This document shows positions 59,650 through 64,000 of a stretch of DNA of 64,000 nucleotides, in pieces; position 1 is the stretch's first letter, and every line of letters starts with the position of its first letter. The notes below the pieces were generated by a model. The model was not told the origin of the DNA. It worked only from the letters and a program-made list of their open reading frames with translations, and made no database searches. Where the stretch lies: NCBI RefSeq assembly GCF_000348725.1, contig NC_020813.1:186001-250000 (forward strand). The letters run 5' to 3'. A program made the position numbers and the translations under genes. This stretch comes from Pseudobdellovibrio exovorus JSS (GTDB lineage Bacteria; Bdellovibrionota; Bdellovibrionia; Bdellovibrionales; Bdellovibrionaceae).

Positions 59650-61455
59650 TTATTTCGAACTGTCTTCTGTATCCTCGGGATTTAACACCACGGCTTCACG
59701 TTTCGGTTCGACCAACGGAGTCGGCTTCGGTAAATTGCTGTGCATAAAGCCGCGACCAGATTCGGCATTGCCATTCGAGATTTCAGCTTCAAAGCGTTCA
59801 CGATCACGGCGGCGGATATCTTCGGCGACAGCTAAGATCTCGTCCTCAGGAACTTCCGCTACGCGCAGAGCCTCTTGCCCAAAGACTAAGGCTGATTCGA
59901 AAAGTTCGCGCACGTGGAAGTCGACTCCGGCGAGGGCCAATTCGCGGGCGTGAATACGATCGTAAGCACGCACCAAAATTTTGGCTTCAGGGAATTCGTG
60001 TTTAACCAGCTCGACGATTTTATTCGCTACTTTGGGATCATCTACACAGACGGCGATCAGGCCGGCTTTTTCAGCCCCCGAGGCGCGTAGGACATCTAGG
60101 CGTGTTCCATCGCCATAGTAAATTTGAAAACCAAAATTGCGCGCGTTGCGGATACGTTCGGCATCACTGTCGATGATCGTCACGCTGATATCGCGGGCGA
60201 GCAATAACTGACTGGCCACTTGCCCGAATCGTCCGAATCCAATCACCAAAGTGCAGCCAGAGAGATCTTGCGGTAGATCGACTCCTTCTAGCGACAATGT
60301 CGGTTTTGGCATAAATCGTTTCATCAAAATCACCACAATCGGCGTTAACACCATAGAGAGCACCACGATGGTGGTCATATTGGCATTCACTTCTTGATTG
60401 ATAACTCCGGCCTGAGCGGCAGCGGCATAGAGGACGAAAGCGAACTCACCACCTTGAGCCATCAAGATCGCGCGGTCCAAGGACTCACTGTGCGAGCTTC
60501 CCATAAAGCGCGCGACTAAATAAATGCAAAGTGCTTTTCCGATCATCATGGCAAGAACACCCGCCACAATCAGAGGGATGTTATTACTGACGACATTCAA
60601 ATCTAAAGACATACCCACACCGATAAAGAACAGTCCTAATAAAATTCCACGGAAGGGTTCAATATCGGCTTCGATTTGATGACGGAAAGAGGATTCGGAA
60701 AGTAAGACTCCGGCTAAGAAGGCGCCCATCGCCATGGAAAGACCACTGACTTGCATTAAAAGTGCAGTCCCTAAAACCACAAGCAGAGCTGCCGCTGTTA
60801 GAACTTCTCTTGCGCGGGCGCGTGCGAGCATACGAAAAAAAGGATTCAGTAACCAAATCCCTGCGGCGATAACTCCGGCCATAGCGGCGATGGCGATAAA
60901 GATGCCATCCCAGTGTATGCCGTTCGATGTGTGTTGTGGGGAAAGAAAGGCCACGAGCGCGAGTAGTGGCACGATGAGCAGGTCTTCAAATAACAAAATA
61001 GAAACCATTTTCTGGCCGTGTGACATTCCGATTTCACCTTTTTCGGCTAAAATCTGAAACACGATAGCTGTGGAGGTCAGAACAAAACCCATTCCGCTGA
61101 TAAACGACACCACAGGGGAAAATCCAAAAGCCATTCCGATCAAAGTCAGCGCCGCCGTACAAACGGCGATTTGAGCTGAGCCTAGGCCAAAGATATCTTT
61201 GCGCATGCTCCATAGATGTGACGGCTGCATCTCTAATCCGATGACGAACAGGAACATCACCACACCGAGTTCGGCCACATGCAAGATGGCACTGGGATTA
61301 TCAAAAAGCCGCAATCCAAAAGGACCGATGATAAGTCCGGCAGCAAGGTATCCTAAAACGGAACCTAAACCGATACGTTTGAAAAAAGGCACAGCGATAA
61401 CGGCTGCACCCAACAGGGTGACGACTTGAACGAGTTCATGTGAATTGTTGGCCAT
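59650..61455 (-). CDS. CPA2 monovalent cation:proton antiporter with TrkA_N domain
   Basis: 601 aa from the ATG at 61455. The N-terminal half (to about 385) has 12 or so membrane segments, with LGVVMFLFVIGLEMQPSHLW and FLAGVLLSESSFRHQIEADI EPFRG typical of KefB/KefC. The C-terminal half is a TrkA_N Rossmann domain (VIGFGRFGQVASQLLLARDI) that binds nucleotide. KefB-type proteins release K+ under electrophile stress. No KefG/KefF partner is adjacent. No ribosome site was seen at this ATG. Confidence 0.92.
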   Translation of the reverse strand: MANNSHELVQVVTLLGAAVIAVPFFKRIGLGSVLGYLAAGLIIGPFGLRLFDNPSAILHVAELGVVMFLFVIGLEMQPSHLWSMRKDIFGLGSAQIAVCTAALTLIGMAFGFSPVVSFISGMGFVLTSTAIVFQILAEKGEIGMSHGQKMVSILLFEDLLIVPLLALVAFLSPQHTSNGIHWDGIFIAIAAMAGVIAAGIWLLNPFFRMLARARAREVLTAAALLVVLGTALLMQVSGLSMAMGAFLAGVLLSESSFRHQIEADIEPFRGILLGLFFIGVGMSLDLNVVSNNIPLIVAGVLAMMIGKALCIYLVARFMGSSHSESLDRAILMAQGGEFAFVLYAAAAQAGVINQEVNANMTTIVVLSMVLTPIVVILMKRFMPKPTLSLEGVDLPQDLSGCTLVIGFGRFGQVASQLLLARDISVTIIDSDAERIRNARNFGFQIYYGDGTRLDVLRASGAEKAGLIAVCVDDPKVANKIVELVKHEFPEAKILVRAYDRIHARELALAGVDFHVRELFESALVFGQEALRVAEVPEDEILAVAEDIRRRDRERFEAEISNGNAESGRGFMHSNLPKPTPLVEPKREAVVLNPEDTEDSSK

Positions 61456-61646
61456 AAAATAGATGGTAGTCAGTCGATTATACCTTTGGCAAGACACGGA
61501 TAAATTGGTTTCCTATATCTGGACGGAAAAGATAAAATATCACCTTGGGTTGTAATCTTAGGTTCCTATCGAAATTAGAGCGAAATTTTTGCCTTTAGAG
61601 GCAATTCAGTTGTGAATTTTGACTGAAGCCTGTACAAATTCAAAGC

Positions 61647-62882
61647 ATGAAATTTGAAAAATACCCCTTAGCACCTGAGTTGCAGCAGAATCTGATTGAT
61701 AACGGCTATTTCCGTACAACCGATATTCAGTATAAGGCCATTCCAGCCATTATGAATGGTGAGGATGTCTTAGCTATCGCTCAAACAGGCAGTGGTAAAA
61801 CGGCGGCTTTTGCAATTCCGATCATCAATCATATTCATAATACGAAAACTAATCGCAGCAGTAATTGGGTCAGTTGTCTGATCATGGTGCCAACACGTGA
61901 GTTGGCGAAACAAATCGGTGAGGTTTTTGCGAAACTCTGTAAACATACGCGTGCTTCCAGCTACGCCATCTATGGTGGAGTCGAGCAGGATGCACAGATC
62001 AATCAATTAGATGGCGGCGTTGATATCGTGATTGCAACTCCGGGGCGTATGTTTGATTTAATCAGCCAAAGAAAACTCAACATCAGCAGTGTCAGCATCT
62101 TGGTTCTAGATGAAGCCGATCATATGTTGGATTTAGGTTTCATTGAGGATATCGAAAATGTGAAAAGAATATTGCGTCAACGACATCAGACGCTCTTCTT
62201 TTCCGCGACGATAAATCCCCGTATTAAAAAGTTAGCTTACTCGCAGATCAGCTCGAATGCTTTGCGTATTCAAGTGTCTCCGGAAAATATGGTTTCTAAA
62301 AATGTGACCCACTCGGTAGTTAAAGTCGAAATGGATCAAAAGCGTCACTTACTTGTGAACTTTATCAAGGCAAACCCTGAAGCGAAATGTATTATCTTCG
62401 TGCGCACACAGGTGCGTGCCGAACGTGTTCTAGCTCATTTGGCTAAAAATGACATCACAGCGGTGAGCATTCACGGTGGGATGGAGCAAACCGAGCGAGA
62501 AAAGAATTTAGAATCTTTTAGAAATCAACCTATTGGATGGTTAATTGCAACAGATGTGACCGCGCGGGGAATTGATCTACCAACGATTTCTCATGTTATT
62601 AACTACGATCTTCCTGACGAGCCTGAAAACTACGTCCATCGCATTGGACGGACAGGGCGCGGTTTTGCCAAAGGGGACGCGATATCATTTTATAGCTTTG
62701 AAGAGCGCGAAAAGTTAGCGGCTATTGAAGAGTTTATTGCAACGCCGATCAATCAACTCAAAGTTCATAAAGAACACTTAGAAGAAGCTATTAAGATTGA
62801 TGACAGTTTTTCGATAGCAGATATGATTGCTGCAGAAGAGGCCTTGATGGGGCCTCCTCGCAAAAAGAAAAAGAAGAAATAA
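61647..62882 (+). CDS. DEAD-box RNA helicase, RhlE-like
   Basis: 411 aa. Q-motif FEKYPLAPELQQNL..TDIQYKAIPAI, motif I AQTGSGKT, II DEAD, III SAT, and VI HRIGRTGR are all present. The C-terminus is short, ending in a Lys-rich tail (PPRKKKKKK), typical of RhlE-like enzymes. It unwinds RNA during ribosome assembly or decay. It is divergent from the antiporter gene; the promoter lies in the 190 bases between. Confidence 0.94.
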   Translation: MKFEKYPLAPELQQNLIDNGYFRTTDIQYKAIPAIMNGEDVLAIAQTGSGKTAAFAIPIINHIHNTKTNRSSNWVSCLIMVPTRELAKQIGEVFAKLCKHTRASSYAIYGGVEQDAQINQLDGGVDIVIATPGRMFDLISQRKLNISSVSILVLDEADHMLDLGFIEDIENVKRILRQRHQTLFFSATINPRIKKLAYSQISSNALRIQVSPENMVSKNVTHSVVKVEMDQKRHLLVNFIKANPEAKCIIFVRTQVRAERVLAHLAKNDITAVSIHGGMEQTEREKNLESFRNQPIGWLIATDVTARGIDLPTISHVINYDLPDEPENYVHRIGRTGRGFAKGDAISFYSFEEREKLAAIEEFIATPINQLKVHKEHLEEAIKIDDSFSIADMIAAEEALMGPPRKKKKKK

Positions 62883-62886
62883 TTAT

Positions 62887-63372
62887 CTAGTGATGAGCGT
62901 GAGGATTTTTCTGTTCGGGCTTCTTGTCGCGTGCTTTAAGCTCGAATGGTAAAGAAAACTGCTTGTCGCCGTTTTTGAAAACCACGTTTAGAGTTTCACC
63001 TTCTTTGAACTCTTTATTTGCGTCAAACAACATGATGTGATTTCCACCGGGTTTCAACTCGAATGAGCCCCCTTTTTTAACGACAAAGCTATCCACTTTT
63101 TTCATTTTCATCATGCCATCTTCAGAAACAGTTTCGTGTAACTCAACCGCTTTGAAGCCATCTAAGCTGACAATGGCAATCGTGATATCGTCTTTACCTG
63201 TGTTTTTAAATGTACCATAGCCGGCTGTGGCTCTAGACCCTTGTAAGGGTTTGTAAATATAGGCCCCTTCAACCGTGATAGGATTGGCGTCAGCTTTAGC
63301 TGTCGTTTTCGCAGTGGCTATTTTTGTGTTGAGCAAAAGCAAAGGTAACAGCATATAGATGGCGGTTTTCAT
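62887..63372 (-). CDS. PCu(A)C-type periplasmic copper chaperone
   Basis: 161 aa. The signal peptide ends near TKIATA. The mature domain has the PCu(A)C pattern: ELHETVSEDGMMKMKKVDSF, then FELKPGGNHIMLFD, which supplies His and Met copper ligands (H-x10-M and HxM). The tail is His-rich (PHAHH). It hands copper to the CuA site of cytochrome oxidase, usually with SCO. It overlaps the SCO gene by ATGA and is convergent with the helicase gene. Confidence 0.92.
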   Translation of the reverse strand: MKTAIYMLLPLLLLNTKIATAKTTAKADANPITVEGAYIYKPLQGSRATAGYGTFKNTGKDDITIAIVSLDGFKAVELHETVSEDGMMKMKKVDSFVVKKGGSFELKPGGNHIMLFDANKEFKEGETLNVVFKNGDKQFSLPFELKARDKKPEQKNPHAHH

Positions 63373-63965
63373 AGGTTCTCCTTAATAGTTTCGATAATAG
63401 ATTCTGAAGAGCGGGGACTTTGGATTGTGTGAATCACAATGCCTTTTTTATTTAAAAAATAAAGCTTATCGGTGTGAGCAATCGAATATCCCAAATAGGA
63501 TTTTTCATTTTCTTCCACCATATAGCTAGCTTGGAATAATGAAACTGTCTTATCAATTTGTTCACGCGAAGAACCACTCAGCCCTAGAAATGTAGGAAAA
63601 AACTGGGCGGCATAGTTGGCGACATCATCTGGTAAGTCGTTATCGCGATCGACACTGAGGAATAACAACTGAACTTTTTCTAGCTCGGCAGGAGTGAGAT
63701 TTTTAAAGGCATAACCGGCATAGCTTAAGGCCATCGGGCAGATATCAGGACATTTTGCATAGCCAATATAAAGCAGATTCAGATCTTTCGCCTGTTCCGA
63801 AAATTTCCAGTCTTGGTTGCGATAGGTCAGGTCAAAGTCGCCACCGATGGCTGGTGTGTAGTTGATGTAGAAAATAAAGCCACCGATGACCAGACTGAAA
63901 ACAAGGGCTGTGATACTGAGGACTTTTAAAAAGACAGAGAGGGGGGATTTCTTCGTTTGTGTCAC
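63369..63965 (-). CDS. SCO1/SenC family copper-binding protein
   Basis: 198 aa if the GTG at 63965 is used. One membrane segment (about 14-32) then a thioredoxin-like domain with CPDIC (CxxxC, about residue 73) and a later His (SIAHTDKLYFL), the three copper ligands of SCO. It assembles the CuA centre of cytochrome c oxidase. The frame stays open to the right edge, so the start could lie further upstream. In another frame a TGA at 63962-63964 may end an upstream gene, overlapping this start as GTGA. Confidence 0.9.
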   Translation of the reverse strand: MTQTKKSPLSVFLKVLSITALVFSLVIGGFIFYINYTPAIGGDFDLTYRNQDWKFSEQAKDLNLLYIGYAKCPDICPMALSYAGYAFKNLTPAELEKVQLLFLSVDRDNDLPDDVANYAAQFFPTFLGLSGSSREQIDKTVSLFQASYMVEENEKSYLGYSIAHTDKLYFLNKKGIVIHTIQSPRSSESIIETIKENL

Positions 63966-64000
63966 AGGGTAAGAGTAGTCGGATTTAAGGACCTCTTCAA

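Overview
The window reads as a chromosomal segment of a Bdellovibrio-like bacterium (Bdellovibrionota). Supporting signs are an MglA-type polarity GTPase beside nadA, recR and dnaX, proteins of the TIGR02147 family that is expanded in this phylum, the usual Gram-negative envelope genes (ftsE/ftsX with an EnvC-like activator, an outer-membrane DUF481 barrel), and many short secreted proteins and lipoproteins without recognisable function. No rRNA or tRNA gene was seen; the RNA genes are the small SRP RNA and tmRNA.

Layout. 0-24 kb is mostly core genome: two ArsA/Get3-like ATPases, trigger factor, a convergent division operon (81-aa protein, ftsE, ftsX, EnvC-like, S41 protease), mscL, and a minus-strand housekeeping operon (SRP RNA, dnaX, ybaB, recR, mglA, nadA, phosphopantetheinyl transferase). 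It is followed by secreted proteins, an SrkA-type kinase and TIGR02147 regulators. Near 22.9 kb two divergent genes both seem to have lost their 5' ends.

24.35-31.0 kb is a compact mobile element placed exactly at the 3' end of ssrA (tmRNA). It carries an XRE regulator, a tyrosine integrase, a pentapeptide-repeat protein with a GyrI-like protein, small unknown genes, a noncoding hairpin region, and a block of small protein, FtsK/TcpA-like ATPase and Rep_trans/MobT-like initiator. That block resembles the HelP-ConQ-NicK block of ICEBs1-type elements. No other conjugation genes are present, so the element is best read as an integrative mobilisable (or AICE-like) element. A short, degenerate copy of the tmRNA tail near 31.0 kb may mark its far end.

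31.2-42.2 kb is a defence and stress-type accessory region. It holds a HAD phosphatase, then a tightly overlapping type I restriction-modification operon (HTH protein, hsdR, an unknown 206-aa gene, hsdS, rhuM, hsdM), then an EF-hand lipoprotein, an amber-interrupted membrane gene, and a hipBA pair behind an AT-rich operator. 42.2-48.3 kb is a patchwork of working genes (VIT-type transporter, AraC regulator with a divergent SDR, DUF6279 lipoprotein, catalase) and gene remnants: a second, broken DUF6279 tail, an internally deleted PhnB-like gene and a SnoaL-like tail.

48.3-64 kb returns to general functions: nitronate monooxygenase, DoxX-like, M14 carboxypeptidase and Pr6Pr membrane proteins; a BON / Gly-rich stress protein / BON cluster; a hybrid histidine kinase; a Gfo/Idh/MocA oxidoreductase; RadD helicase; a CPA2 antiporter; a DEAD-box RNA helicase; and a PCu(A)C-SCO copper pair running off the right edge. 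All calls come from reading the sequence only; no database search was run.
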